A DNA stretch of 64,000 nt from Takakia lepidozioides (Eukaryota > Streptophyta > Takakiopsida > Takakiales > Takakiaceae). The notes beneath the pieces are model-generated. The model was given only the letters and a program-made list of their open reading frames with translations. It was not told where the DNA came from and searched no databases. Positions 12,061-22,490 of the stretch are shown one piece after another; position 1 is the first letter of the stretch; each line of letters starts with the position of its first letter. Made by a program: the position numbers and the translations under genes. Location: NCBI GenBank assembly GCA_030704615.1, contig CM060732.1, positions 64,461,053-64,525,052 on the forward strand, in the 5' to 3' direction.

Positions 12061-12780
12061 CCATTGCGGATTAGACTGACCATGAACCCAAGAAGACCTC
12101 TTGTGCGTGTTGTTTGTATCTCTAGTCAGGTAATGTGGGATTGGTTCGTAAGAACCACCACGGTGCAGCTGAGCGGGCAGAGATAAAATATGGGTTGCTA
12201 AGACCAAGCTGATTCCCCCAAGAACCTTGTGATCATCAGGAAGAATACCAAATCATGGTACAAAGGGGAGCCAAGAGCCCACATTTGCACATAATGCGCC
12301 CTTGACGCCATAAACGCTTGCAACAACAAGACATGGGCCTCGATTTGGTCTTCGTCCTTCTCGCATCACTTGTTCGTCTCTCTCTCAAGCCTCCATCCCT
12401 CTCCCAACACTTAGACAAATTCAGGCAAAGGACAAAGTTACTCTTCCACCCTTAGATCATTTTACATCTGACGATTAGAACAATCTCTATGAGCCACACA
12501 AGCCCTAAAATACATTAAAATATTCCACGTCATGAGCCATGTGGAGCACTTATAAAAATTCCATTTTTGAATAGGGTGTGCAATGAATGCCTAGTTGTTA
12601 AGAGTCGTTCTCTAGTGCTTAAAACCACTTGTAATTGCTGTTTTTAAAAAAAAAACAATTTACGTAATTGAATTAAATCGCCGCGAATATTGTGCCGACT
12701 GCGGAGTCATTGATGCAACTTCTATCCGCCATTAGAAATGTGAATTTATCCGTTACGACTGTGCAGTAGTAACAAACATC
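12061..12780. other. Spacer between PPR relics and the Gypsy element
   Basis: No coding match is seen. It would have to hold the missing 3' part of the Gypsy element (integrase C-terminus, polypurine tract, 3' LTR), but I see no such parts, so the element appears to be truncated at its 3' end. Confidence 0.4.
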
Positions 12781-14073
12781 TCAAAGTTGTTCCCTCAGTG
12801 GTTTTGGACATGCAGTCGATTCCGAAAAGACACGAATGCTTCTAGTGGTTCGTCCCTCCGTCGGCAGACTGTCTACTTCTGAGGACATGACATTTTCCGC
12901 CCATGCTGCAAATGTGGGATCAATCCACTTGGAGAAGTGCTCCACCATCACCAACACGTACTTGTTGTGGCCCATGGTCAGTGGCAACGGCCCTGCGAAG
13001 TCAAGACTCCACCTGTAGCCCAATCCCATGATCGAAAGAGGGTGCAATTGTGGAGTAGGGGCGTTGAATGAAGCACGCACCCTGTCACACACCATGCACC
13101 TAGCCACAAATTGTTGCACCTCTGTGTGCATACCACGCCACCAATATTGCCCCTGCAGTAGACTATAAGTGCATCGCACCCCAAAATGCCTCAACTCCTC
13201 ATGGGCATGGCGCACTAACCGTGCCCGCTGTGTTGGGTGAGGCACAATCCTCACTCGACCATCCTCCCACACTCGGAGCAGGTGTGTCCCCTCCCACTTG
13301 AACCTCTTGGCTCGTTGTAGGATCCGATCCCTCTCCTTGGCAGTCACAGTGGATGTCGTGTCTCCAGTGCGGAGGTAGTCCAACACAACTGAATCCTCAT
13401 GTATATCTTTGGCGTCACCTTGCTCATTGCTGGCCTCAGGGTCCTCAGACACTTGATCTACAGTCATCCCTGTTGCAGGTCCAACCTGGCCTTCCGTTGC
13501 CAAGATACACAAAAATGCAGATGCATGCCATCCGGGCACCATCTCCTTGTCCGTCTCACCATGCCACCAAGCTCCAGTGTCATCCTGTTGGCTCGTGCAT
13601 GGATTGCAACTCAACCCATCTGCATTGCGATTGACCAAACCCGGTCGATGCACCACCTGAAAGTCATACTCTTGAAGGATGAGTGCCCACCGTGCAAGCT
13701 TCCCCGTAAGCTTGTCTGACTCCATCAACCACTTGAGTGGTTGGTGATCCGTGACAAGGGTGAAGAGATTGCCGTATAGATAGCACCTGAAGTGTGCCAC
13801 GGCCCACACTGCAGCTAAGCATTCTCCCTCATATGAGCTATACTTAGACTCTGCAGCATTGTTCGAGCGGCTAGCATAAGCCACTACGAACTCTCTTCCC
13901 TCATCATCCACCTGTGTGAGCACCGCTCCAAGCCCCAGCATGCTCCAATCTGTATGCAGTTGAAAATGACGCCCCCTGATAGGTCGTCTCAAGATGGGCG
14001 CCGAGGTCAACCTCGCCTTGAGCTCTTGAAAAGCTTGTTCTTGCTCATCTTCCCATTGCCACTCCTGGTCCAC
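12781..14073 (-). pseudogene. Gypsy RNase H and truncated integrase
   Basis: The frame begins at the RT connection, followed by RNase H (T-D-W-S-M-L-G-L-G-A-V-L, then Y-S-S-Y-E-G-E and V-T-D-H-Q-P-L-K-W-L) and the stretch H-R-P-G-L-V-N-R-N-A-D-G-L-S. The integrase zinc domain follows (H..H then C-M-V-C-D at about 13090), and then the first catalytic strand, S-L-D-F-A-G-P-L. After W-I-D-P-T-F the protein leaves the family near 12890, so the second D and the E are lost. It is one base out of frame with the RT upstream (join near 14090). Confidence 0.92.
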
Positions 14074-14087
14074 CTTGGTCAGCTTGG

Positions 14088-14912
14088 TTAGAGCCTTTGC
14101 AATGACACTGAATCCCTTAACCCCATGAAAGCTCGAACTCGGCTCACATCCGTGGGGCGTGGAACCTGTGCAATGGACTCTACCTTAGTCTGCTGTACCC
14201 CCAATCCTCCAGGATATATCATGTGACCCAGATACTCAATCTGGTTGTGGAAAAACTTGCACTTGCCTGGATGTAACTTCAATCCGTGCGTCCTTAAGCG
14301 CTCAAATACCCCCTGAAGGTGTCTCTCATGCTCCTCCACCGTAGCACTAAAGATGATGATGTCATCTATGTAGCACCGAGCAAACTCCACCCCTGCTAGA
14401 ATCCTGTCCATGACTCTTTGAAACTCAGCTGGAGCGTTTTTAAGCCCAAATGGTAAGAACCGCCACTGGTATAGGCAATCCTTCCCGTGCTCATTGATCC
14501 CCCAGAATGCCGTCTTTTGCTTATCCGCCTCCTTGATCGGCAACTGGTGATATCCGGATCGTAAATCCAACGTGCTAAAGACCTTGGAATGCCCAATGGC
14601 ATCAAAGATCTCATCTGGTGTTGGCATGGCATACCTATCGGACTTGGTCTGACGATTTACAGGTCGGTAATCACCGCACATACGTCTCTCCGTCCAATTG
14701 CCATAGACATCCTTCTTAGCTGGCATCACTGTGGCTGAAGCATACTCTCCACCAGAGAGCTCCACCAAACCTGCCTCCCAGAGATCTTGAGTCCTCATCT
14801 GAATCAAAGACCTCTCCATGTCACTGTATCTATAGGGTCTCCGAAAGATTGGCGTGTCAGTGGCCAACTCAATACGGATCTCTTGACCCTTCAGTGCTCC
14901 CAAGTCCTTCAA
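14088..14912 (-). pseudogene. Gypsy reverse transcriptase
   Basis: This is an RNA-directed DNA polymerase of the Ty3/Gypsy type. Visible motifs include M-C-G-D-Y-R-P-V-N, F-S-T-L-D-L-R-S-G-Y-H-Q, F-L-P-F-G-L-K-N-A-P and the catalytic Y-I-D-D near 14375, followed by E-Y-L-G-H. The same frame extends upstream to about 15190 with one TAG at 15072-15074; that part holds the linker typical just before Gypsy RT (E-P-D-I-G-P, then V-F-S-L-K-D-L-G). Downstream, a one-base shift after A-F-M-G-L separates it from RNase H. Confidence 0.95.
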
Positions 14913-15193
14913 ACTGAAGACAAAGCAATTCCTGTAAGCCCTCAGGAACCGCCGTATACGTCGTCTCTCTCCTCCGGTGACAATGGGTCCAATGTCAGGC
15001 TCCCAATTGTCCTCCGTAACTGCAACCTTAAGTCCAGTGGGCTTAGAGGTAGATGACGCGTCCCGTGGTTGCTATGCTGCAACCTCTTGAGCAGTACTCC
15101 CTTCCTGCTCAGTCAATGACAAGGCCTCATCCTGCCCCATCATCTCATCATTGAGAACCTCCTCAACCCGAAAAGAATCCCCAACCTCATCCA

Positions 15194-16264
15194 TCACAGC
15201 TGCCTTGGCTGCCAACTCCCTTTGAACCTCGAGCACCTCTCACGTGTGCCATGGATATCTACACCCGTGGTCCTCACCGGCTCGCCCCCACTCGCTGCCT
15301 GTACTGTCTCGGTAGGCAGAGAGACCATGAAGGGGAGTGCACTCCGTACTCTACGTTGCTCAGCCATAGCCAAGCTGATAATCCAGGTCAAGCAATTGAG
15401 ATCCATTGCTTGCCCCAACACCTGACGCCGTGATGCCTCAGAAAGAGAAGGCACCGCCGTGGTCCCAGTGGAAAACCCCATAGCCCGCTCTCGCTCGTCG
15501 GCATTAGGCTCCACTAACTGCTGCAACTGAGCATCCCACAGGAGGCCAGGTCCACCATCCCGAAAAGCATGGGATCCTGGGAAGCTGAGCAGTGTAGGTA
15601 ATGCTGCTCGTGGTTGACCCACCCTGTTGACCACTGCCAAAGGCGAACGGTCATCGTGTCTCACACGTTGAGACTGCCTCCCTGTGTCCAAAATGCCATC
15701 CACGGTGAGGTGTGCTGGCCGTTGCACCCCATCAAATGCACGCTTGAGCAGTGCGGGTGGCATCAAGTTAGTCCACCATAGCCGTGGACGATGAGTCCGT
15801 GATCCCATTGCAGTTGCATCCAGCAGCACTGCTGACCCAAGCCACGACCGGACTTGATGCACACTAGCCATCACCCTGGCCCGAGAATCGCCCATCAGTG
15901 GCACATTCTCCAAGATATATGCTGGCGATACAGCTTGATGAAGCTGCAAGTGGCACAAAATCCGCACCATCTCCCAAAACAGACCCGTCCTCGAGTCTCG
16001 CAATCCATTGCCATGCCCGGCTGATGAATGCCCTTGGCAGGGCCAACCTGCCACTACCAGATCAATGGAGCCAACCTGCTCCAAATCCGGCGCCCCCAGC
16101 AACGAAATGTCTGCTGGCAAGGCTTGTTGGTATCCACGAACTGCAGACACTGGCAACAAAGCAGGGTACTGCTGTACCAACTGAGCAACATGGCGCAGTG
16201 AGACGCGTGATAGAAAAGCTAAGTACACACTGTTGACACAAAACATGACAACCAAAACCATCAC
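15194..16264 (-). pseudogene. C5-cytosine DNA methyltransferase domain in the Gypsy polyprotein
   Basis: It would transfer methyl groups from S-adenosylmethionine to carbon 5 of cytosine. The motifs run in the usual order: motif IV G-W-P-C-Q-G-H-S with the catalytic Cys (about 16030), motif VI Y-I-L-E-N-V-P-L (about 15910), motif VIII R-T-H-R-P-R-L (about 15800), a motif IX-like E-R-A-M-G-F (about 15475) and motif X L-G-Q-A-M-D-L-N. Motif I lies in the preceding frame (about 16470), across a 130-170-bp interruption. Motifs IX-X have the look of the Dnmt3/DRM group, but I cannot place it firmly. It sits between protease and RT, and the frame to RT is shifted at about 15200. Retrotransposon-borne C5 methyltransferases have been reported in some algae. 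Confidence 0.9.
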
Positions 16265-16377
16265 TCTTTAGAATAGAAGTCGAGCCAGGGGCACCCCAAG
16301 CTGTGGGGACTCCACCCCACAACAACCTACACTCCCATCATGAGCACACTCAGTCCTACACGATGAAGGAGCTCGAT
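16209..16377. repeat. 169-bp insertion or intron splitting the methyltransferase
   Basis: This lies between motif I and motif IV. It is flanked on both sides by CGCGT (16204-16208 and 16378-16382), as an insertion with 5-bp target duplication would be. A related copy lies at 23155-23330. Within it, the minus strand offers a 130-nt intron, 16359-16230 (GTAGGA ... CAACAG), whose removal joins the two reading frames in phase. Precise excision of the insertion would instead leave a frame change. Both readings remain open. Confidence 0.6.
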
Positions 16378-18152
16378 CGCGTAGGCTCATCCCTCTCCAC
16401 ATACAGGTAACGCCTTACCCGCACACCTGCCTGTAGCACAGCAGCCAATCCGGTGCTGATCCCGCCAAACAAGTCCAAAAGCCAAATGCCTTCATCTGGA
16501 TACTGCCACACAATAGGTGTGGTATCCAATGGTGACAACTGAGGTGGTCCTGGTGCAATACCCGCACTCTCCTCCTCTCCTGACGGTACAAAAGCCTCTA
16601 CCCAGGCTTGTTGCACCTGTCGATCAGCAACCTGCTGCAAATCCTTGCTCGTACCCCACAATGGAGTGTGAGCAACCATGGCAGGCAACTCCGCCATACC
16701 ATGCATGTCATCCTGCTCTGCTGGAGGTGACACATCCTCTGCATGGGCATTGCCTTCCAGCAACTCTCCAGGCCAACTAACTGCAGCTGTAAAGGCGGCT
16801 AATGTTGGCATCTTGCCCCGTTGGGCAGCCGCAATACCCCCAATGAATGTCACAGGGAGCTGTGCACGACGACCATCCCCTGACTGCCATCCAAGCCTAT
16901 AGGATGCTGACTCCTCCCAAAAGTCCAGGGTGAAGCCTATGGGATATAACACTGCCCCACCAACGAGGACATTGTAAGAGACTGCGTCTGTCACAATGGC
17001 CTTGACCCGCATCACTGAGCCATCTACAGGATGATCCGGCTGCAATCTAATGGCCAACTGATGCCGTGTCATGCCCCGAGCCTGCTCTGATCCTCCCAGA
17101 GATGTCTGTATCTGGAAATGACAAGGCTCCATATCCGCCTCCATGAGGCCCAAACCTGCAATAGCAGCTCTGCCCAACATCAGTGGCTGGGCTCCCGAGT
17201 CTAACAAGACCCGCAGTGGCCGGTACTTCTTGCCTGCCGGTCCACTCAAAGTGAAAATGCCTCCCTGGTTGTCTAACAAGACAACTCCAGGTGTCACCAT
17301 GGCGCGCTCAAAGGCTGGCCTAGCTGACAGCTCCGTCAACCTGACAGCTGCAGCTTGCCAGGGCGCAGCCGTGGCAGTCTTGACCCTCAAATCCGAGGAT
17401 CCCTCTGCCACTACACCTTCCACTAACTCCGCAGAAGATGAAGTGACCTCCCCACTCTCACAGAGTGTTGCTGCTAGTCGGAACACTGCAGCTGGTCTCA
17501 CCCCCGGCGTCGCAATCATTGTTGCCGAGAACAGTGGGGCCTGACACACAGAGGTGGCTACCCCCAATAACACACCGGCCGCACTAGCCTTGGCAACAGG
17601 TGTCAGTGCTGCACGTGTAGCTCTCCCCAATGGCATAGAAACCTCCGCCTCGGTAACAGTCGGGCGAGAACTAGGTGCCATGGATGGCGTTGACACTGTC
17701 TCCGCCAAGGTGAATGACTGAGGCAGCCTTTCCTGACGGTTTGCCTCCCCACGTTGTGGATCCAACTCCACCTCTGCACCTCGTGGCTCAGGAACTCGTG
17801 CTGCTCCTCGAGTCACGGCTGCAGCAGACTCCATCTGCTCTAGTGGTAGTGCTGCTCCGCACATGAATCCCATGCCTCCCATATCTCCTCCCTCAGGAGC
17901 AGGAGGTGGACCATCCCGCCTGGGAGCCGGTACCGCCTGAGCTATAGCCATGGCAGCGAGTCTCTGCTCTAGCTGCTGAAGCCGATTGGCCATGCCTTGG
18001 TCAACACCCTGACCTCCGCGTCCTTGGCCATGTGGAGCTTGCCCTTGGCCTGCACCTCGTGCCCGACCACCTCGTCCTCTTTGGGCTGGTCCACCTCGCC
18101 CCCGACCACCATTGTTCCCTTGGAACTGGCCTGGGCGCAACTCAGGATGCAA
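16356..18152 (-). pseudogene. Gypsy protease region fused to methyltransferase motif I
   Basis: This frame continues gag after a single TAG. The first 60 codons are G/R/Q-rich and basic, followed by a long A/P-rich linker. The retropepsin motif V-L-L-D-S-G-A-Q-P-L lies near 17200, with the catalytic Asp in D-S-G. About 240 residues later comes W-L-L-D-L-F-G-G-I-S-T-G-L at about 16480, which is C5 methyltransferase motif I (SAM binding), followed by Y-V-E-R-D-E-P (motif II acid). The frame then stops in the inserted segment at 16356. A gag-protease-methyltransferase polyprotein is therefore likely in the ancestral element. Confidence 0.85.
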
Positions 18153-18161
18153 GTCATAACA

Positions 18162-19442
18162 CTAGGCATCTCCATGCCCATACTTGCCACAATGCCCACA
18201 CTGCAACTGTGCAGGCTGTGCTTGTGCCGGCCTTTTGCCACTCTCTGGGCAATCTCTCTTGACATGGGGTCCTCCATATGTCCAACATATCACCCCTGGT
18301 TGCTGTTGGCCTGCAAAAGATGCCACGGGCCTCTGCACCTGAGGTCCCCTGTAAGCTCCATGGAACTTGGGCTGGGCAACCTTGCCCCCCTGACCACGCT
18401 GTTGGGCAGTCCCTTGTGCCTGTGGGCTGACAGCTGTGCCCCGTGCAGGCATGTCCTTGCCAAATCCAATTGTAACAACTCGCTCCTCCACCATGTTGAG
18501 CTCAATTCGCTCAGCCAGCAGAAACACATCTGCTAATGTGGGTTGGGCTGCTTGTAACAGGGTTGCATCTCGCACCCTTCTCTTGAGCTCCTTGTCCAGT
18601 ATTCCATACCAAAACTGGATTGCCTGAGCTTCAGTAACCCCTTGGGTCACACTTATCAAGCGCCTCATACGAGTGTACGCCTCTCGCAGGCTCTCATTGG
18701 GTTTGCGCTGGAAGTCTTGCAAACTTCGCAGCTTCTCTGTCCGTACACCTTGGTAGTTCCTCCGCAACTCCTGGAAGAACTCCACCACCGGGTTGAATCT
18801 AGGCACATATGTTGTAGTCGTGGCAGGAGAAGTAGTAGCACCTTTTGAACTGGTACCACCTGCAGAAGTACCAGCACTACTTGCTCCACTACTAGTGCTG
18901 GCAGTGGGAGCTATTGGTACTGATGCAGCTACTGGTCGTGTCGTGCCTCGAGTAATGGAGACGTAGTCAGGTGACCAATACATCCTCCACTCCTCAATCT
19001 CTGCTTCATGTCCTCGCCTGAACTCGTGGTAATCGTCCATAGGCGGGCCTTCCAAATGCTGGAACAGTCCCTTCCACGCCATGAATGGGGTGAATAGCTG
19101 TGGATTGCGCATCTGCGGCAAATCACACCAGCTGTCGAACTCCTGGATAAAGTCATCCAACTCGATTGTGCCCACAGCTCCAGAGTACCTACGAGGCCCC
19201 TTGGTAGCTCCATACATCTCCTCCATGTCGTCCCACAACAATGACGAATGAAAGTGCACACCTGTTGATGAAGCCTCCGAGTCTGTGTCTGACTCTACAG
19301 TAATTGAGGGTGGCGGTGAAGGTGGTCTGAACCGAATACCTCGTCTTGTGAACCCACTCTCACTGTTACTGCCTGTAGCCGTACTCCCCTCAAAACCCTT
19401 GGGTAACTCCGTAATGACACTCACAATGTGCACCTCCTCCAT
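18162..19442 (-). pseudogene. Gypsy gag with zinc knuckles
   Basis: ATG at 19442, 426 codons. The retrotransposon gag core spans about residues 200-310 (F-F-Q-E-L-R-R-N-Y, then L-R-E-A-Y-T-R-M-R-R-L, then F-W-Y-G-I). Two CCHC knuckles follow. The first has Tyr in place of its second Cys (C-W-T-Y-G-G-P-H-V-K-R-D-C). The second begins C-G-H-C-G-K-Y-G-H-G-D-A and is cut by TAG at 18162-18164, with its last Cys encoded directly after the stop in the same frame. Gag packages the element RNA. The stop may be a readthrough signal or a mutation. Confidence 0.9.
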
Positions 19443-19962
19443 GTGACACTATAAGGCTCTAGTACTAAGCTAATAGTGACACGGGTGGGCACCTGTTGCA
19501 GTTTAAGGGTCATATCCTAGTGGCTCAGGGCACCTGCACCTGCATCCACCGCAAGAACTCCTATGGTTGGCTGGTCATCAACCCAGCCTCACCATAGAAG
19601 AAACACTGGTGGTCTTGCTGGTCATCACTCCAGCCTCACCACCGACAGCATACTCTAGGATTGACCGGTGATCAAATCCGGCCTAATCCCTATGAAAGCA
19701 AGCGCCCACACAAAACCAACATGGCGCACAGTCAAGCATGCAGGTGTTGGGGGGGGATCCAAACACAAGAAATCAAAACATCAACACCCCCACACCAAAA
19801 TCCAGCTGCAATGCTGATCCTGCAGAATAGCCCAGCCCAAAACCCCGGACTGACTGGCCTCCACCAAGAGAGGCTTTGGCAACTACAAGTACAAGGTAAT
19901 GAAAATAGTACAGAGATGGAGGGAAAGAATAGAAGCCCGACCAAGCAAGATCTAATCCTGAT
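19443..19962. other. Leader between gag and the upstream ORF
   Basis: No coding match. A leader or primer-binding region would be expected in this part of a Gypsy element, but no clear tRNA-complementary site was found. Confidence 0.35.
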
Positions 19963-20724
19963 CTATGCTATCAACTGCCAGACTTCTCTCAAAGTGCCTC
20001 GCTCTGCATGATGGTAAAGTGTAGGAGGTATATCTATGTCCAGAAACCTGCCACTAACCTTGTCCCAAGCTACAGTAGCTCGCTCTAACCAACCCTCCTC
20101 CTCTTTCTGCCAGGTAGAGACAAAGCAATACTCCCCTATCTCCCGCTCACTGAACACTAAGGAAAACAAAGGTAGGGTCTGATAGTCTCTCAACTCGAAA
20201 GCTTTGAGACGGTTGCGGGTGTCCTCATTGCGAATGACTGCATCTCCTTCACGTACAACAAACATGTCATTGCTAATGAACCCCCGCTCGTGGTTGCCCT
20301 GTGCAGAGCGTATCCGGCTGCAACCATGTCTGATTGCACAAACTAGTGTAGCTCCTGCTCCTCTGTTCCAGTACACCACGGCCTTATGGCTGAACACCTT
20401 GGTCCCCGGGGCTGTCTTTGGCTGTGTTCCAAGCCTAGCTTTCACCCACTTTGGTATTTCACCTACAGCTGCAGAACTGCTGGCTCCAACAGAATTCTGA
20501 CTGTCCAAGGCGATATTGAGGCCCTCAATGCCAACTACAGCAGTCTGTTGTCTACTGCTAATGCCTGACTCCCAGTATGCAATCAACTCGTCCAACTGTT
20601 CTCCACTCAAATCAGTCTGAGTTCCTTGGGAAACATAAATCCTGTCCCCTTGTGTGCACAGGCTAAGAGAAGAGACCTGCCCTTCAATTACGTCCTCATT
20701 TCCCCAGCCATACAAGGAGTACAT
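19963..20724 (-). CDS. Extra ORF upstream of gag, 253 aa, unknown
   Basis: ATG at 20724, uninterrupted to 19963, on the same strand as gag and ending about 520 bp before it. The product is soluble and mixed alpha/beta in composition, with no membrane segment. A central S-H-K-A-V-V-Y-W-N-R-G-A-G-A stretch is followed by S-A-Q-G-N-H-E-R-G-F and a charged C-terminal part. I recognise no family. Its frame is intact although its neighbours are broken, and it may belong to the Gypsy element as an additional gene. It could also be a separate captured sequence. Confidence 0.55.
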   Translation of the reverse strand: MYSLYGWGNEDVIEGQVSSLSLCTQGDRIYVSQGTQTDLSGEQLDELIAYWESGISSRQQTAVVGIEGLNIALDSQNSVGASSSAAVGEIPKWVKARLGTQPKTAPGTKVFSHKAVVYWNRGAGATLVCAIRHGCSRIRSAQGNHERGFISNDMFVVREGDAVIRNEDTRNRLKAFELRDYQTLPLFSLVFSEREIGEYCFVSTWQKEEEGWLERATVAWDKVSGRFLDIDIPPTLYHHAERGTLREVWQLIA

Positions 20725-20865
20725 CCCCAGATTTATCTCTCATGTAGACCAGAACAGGTTCTAGAAACAGGATTGTGGATCTTTCATGGCACACTCACAC
20801 TCACAAAATTCCATAGATTTCTAGCAGAGTCCCAAAAACAAAAACCAGATCTAAATAGGTAGATA

Positions 20866-20955
20866 TCCCCTTTCTGCAGCTATCCCCCCAAAAACTGGGT
20901 CAAACAGAGTCCATTTGACAAAGATATGACCAATTTGGCTTTAAATCATTTAAAT
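20866..20955. repeat. Copy 1 of a 90-bp LTR-like segment
   Basis: It shares GCAGCTATCCCCCCAAAAAC and TTTGACAAAGATATGACCAA with 23512-23600 at roughly 85-90%, in direct orientation. Both are followed by degenerate GGTTCCCTRG words (21040-21085 and 23650-23695). They may be parts of two LTRs or of two copies of the same leader. Confidence 0.75.
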
Positions 20956-21255
20956 TAGATCAAAATGCCTTTTTTTTAATTTTTTTTTATAAGGTTTTCA
21001 AATTTAAAAATTTAAAGTTACACCCAAACTATCTGGTAACTGGTTCCCGGTTCCCTACGTTCTATATGGTTTCCTAGGTTCCCTGGCCACGTGCCCTATA
21101 ATTCACACCTTGCTCCAGTCTTCTACATACCGAGAGTGAGAGAGAGAGAGGGAGGGAACTGTGGCACTCAGTAGTGTCTTGCTGTGAGAGAGAGTGGTGT
21201 CAACATTCCGTGATTGCTTGTAGGCTTGCGCACCAAGAGAGGGGGAAGAAAGACA

Positions 21256-21562
21256 TGTTTATGGACGCCATGTACAGGCGAGGGGTCACTCACAGTCTGT
21301 TCGAGGCCTTGGTGGCTAACGATAAACTCACTGAGGAGGATTACCAGCGGGAAGCACTGGACTTTGTGCTGGAGCTTGCGGGTCCCCGACCCATTCCAGT
21401 TACGGGGGAGAAAGCCCTCGGCACTGATGCGTTTGTCTATGTCGATGAGCTGCCGGTTCCTGCGTTTGCTGTTGATTGTAACATGCGATGTGTGTTGTGG
21501 AACAAGCGCGCTGCTGATCTCAGTGGCTGGCTTGAGTCTGATGTTGCCACCATCTCTTTTTT
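21256..21562 (+). pseudogene. PAS-domain protein fragment
   Basis: The frame from ATG 21256 gives a helical start (M-F-M-D-A-M-Y-R-R-G-V), then P-V-P-A-F-A-V-D-C-N-M and W-N-K-R-A-A-D-L-S-G-W, which is the N-terminal half of a PAS fold. PAS domains sense light, redox state or small ligands in signalling proteins. The similarity stops near 21560, where the second half of the domain should follow. It looks like one captured exon. Confidence 0.6.
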
Positions 21563-21951
21563 AGATTCAGCATCAAATTCTAGTTGGTCTCCTTTTTCTG
21601 AAAGTCTTTCGTCATTGCACCCTCTCTGTCTCGCAGGAAGATTACACGGCATTGTCCGCCCTTTCTCTCTTGACACGGCCTGCAGCCTCGTATTCTCCTT
21701 GCGGTCTTCACCTTTACTTTTGCTTCCCCTAATATTAGTCAAATGGTACGGACACCCCTTTGGTCTCCGATTCCGCAGCTTTCTCCTCTCCTCCAGCTTT
21801 AGCTTCGCAGCCTGTCGCAGGGTTGTCTTCTCTTGATCCGTCAATGTCTTTCTCTAACTTGCTTCGGTCGGAAATAGCATCGTCCTCATTAGGTGAATCT
21901 TCCGATGGTCTGTCAGCCTTGCAACCAGGCTCGACAAGTCTTGCCGTGCAG

Positions 21952-22203
21952 AGGATGGCTCACCCTGACGGTGAGCTGGCCACTGCAAGAGCAGTATCTG
22001 CTGCTGGCACAGTCATGACCCTGTCATCCTGGGCAACCAACAGTGTTGAAGAGGTTGCATCAGTAGGTCCTGGCATCCGCTTCTTCCAGCTTTACGTATA
22101 CAAGGGCAGAAATGTGGTTGCACAATTGGTACGCCGAGCAGAGCGTGCAGGTTTTAAGGCCATTGCCCTCACTGTGGACACCCCTCGTACTCGAATGTCA
22201 TAG
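21952..22203 (+). pseudogene. Glycolate oxidase (2-hydroxy-acid oxidase) exon fragment
   Basis: About 80 residues closely match plant peroxisomal glycolate oxidase: [13 protein letters not shown], then T-L-S-S-W-A-T, then F-F-Q-L-Y-V-Y-K-x-R and A-I-A-L-T-V-D-T-P. These are FMN-barrel strands of the photorespiratory enzyme. The match begins abruptly after an S/L-rich stretch and stops after V-D-T-P-R, where the next sequence is a pseudouridine synthase fragment in the opposite orientation. It is therefore a captured fragment, not a working gene. Confidence 0.9.
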
Positions 22204-22204
22204 G

Positions 22205-22490
22205 GCAGAATGCCATTCAGGGATGTATGCGAGAATTGTAACTGGTCAAAGCAATATGGAGTCACAAAATGAGCCACCTGACCCCAGGCATGAACACCAG
22301 CATCTGTGCGGCCTGCAGCGCAAAGAAGCAGCTGATCACGTGTGCATCTGGTCACCTTGGCCAGTGCATCCTCTACCAAGTACTGCACTGTCACACCGTT
22401 TGCCCTTGACTACAGTCGCCACCCTGAGTAATTGGTGCCATCATAGGAGATAACCAACCTCCATTTCCATGTGGGTTTGCTCTCCACGCC
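22205..22490 (-). pseudogene. TruA-type tRNA pseudouridine synthase fragment
   Basis: Reading the minus strand from about 22490: W-R-L-V-I-S-Y-D-G-T-N-Y-S-G-W-R is the TruA N-terminal strand. After a TAG at 22410-22412 in the same frame comes V-Q-Y-L-V-E-D-A-L and C-A-A-G-R-T-D-A-G-V-H-A, the catalytic motif with the essential Asp. The family makes pseudouridine in tRNA. Only about 95 residues remain. It abuts the glycolate oxidase piece tail to tail. Confidence 0.88.

Larger units (their letters stand above)
12781..21100 (-). mobile_element. Ty3/Gypsy retrotransposon carrying a DNA methyltransferase
   Basis: Domains in transcription order on the minus strand are: an extra ORF (20724-19963), gag with zinc knuckles (19442-18162), aspartic protease (about 17.2 kb), C5 DNA methyltransferase (16.5-15.25 kb), reverse transcriptase (14.9-14.1 kb), RNase H (14.0-13.6 kb), and the integrase HHCC zinc domain and start of the catalytic core (13.3-12.85 kb). 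RT before integrase marks it as Ty3/Gypsy. The end of integrase, any chromodomain and the 3' LTR are missing. Left and right borders are approximate; a 90-bp segment at 20866-20955, repeated at 23512-23600, may belong to the 5' LTR or leader. Several stops and frameshifts make it non-autonomous now. Confidence 0.9.

Noticed and set aside
14396-14632. Second-frame ORF within RT
   Set aside because: A shadow of the RT frame on the same strand without protein similarity.
19661-20011. Plus-strand ORF opposite the gag leader
   Set aside because: Overlaps the better supported minus-strand ORF end and has no similarity.
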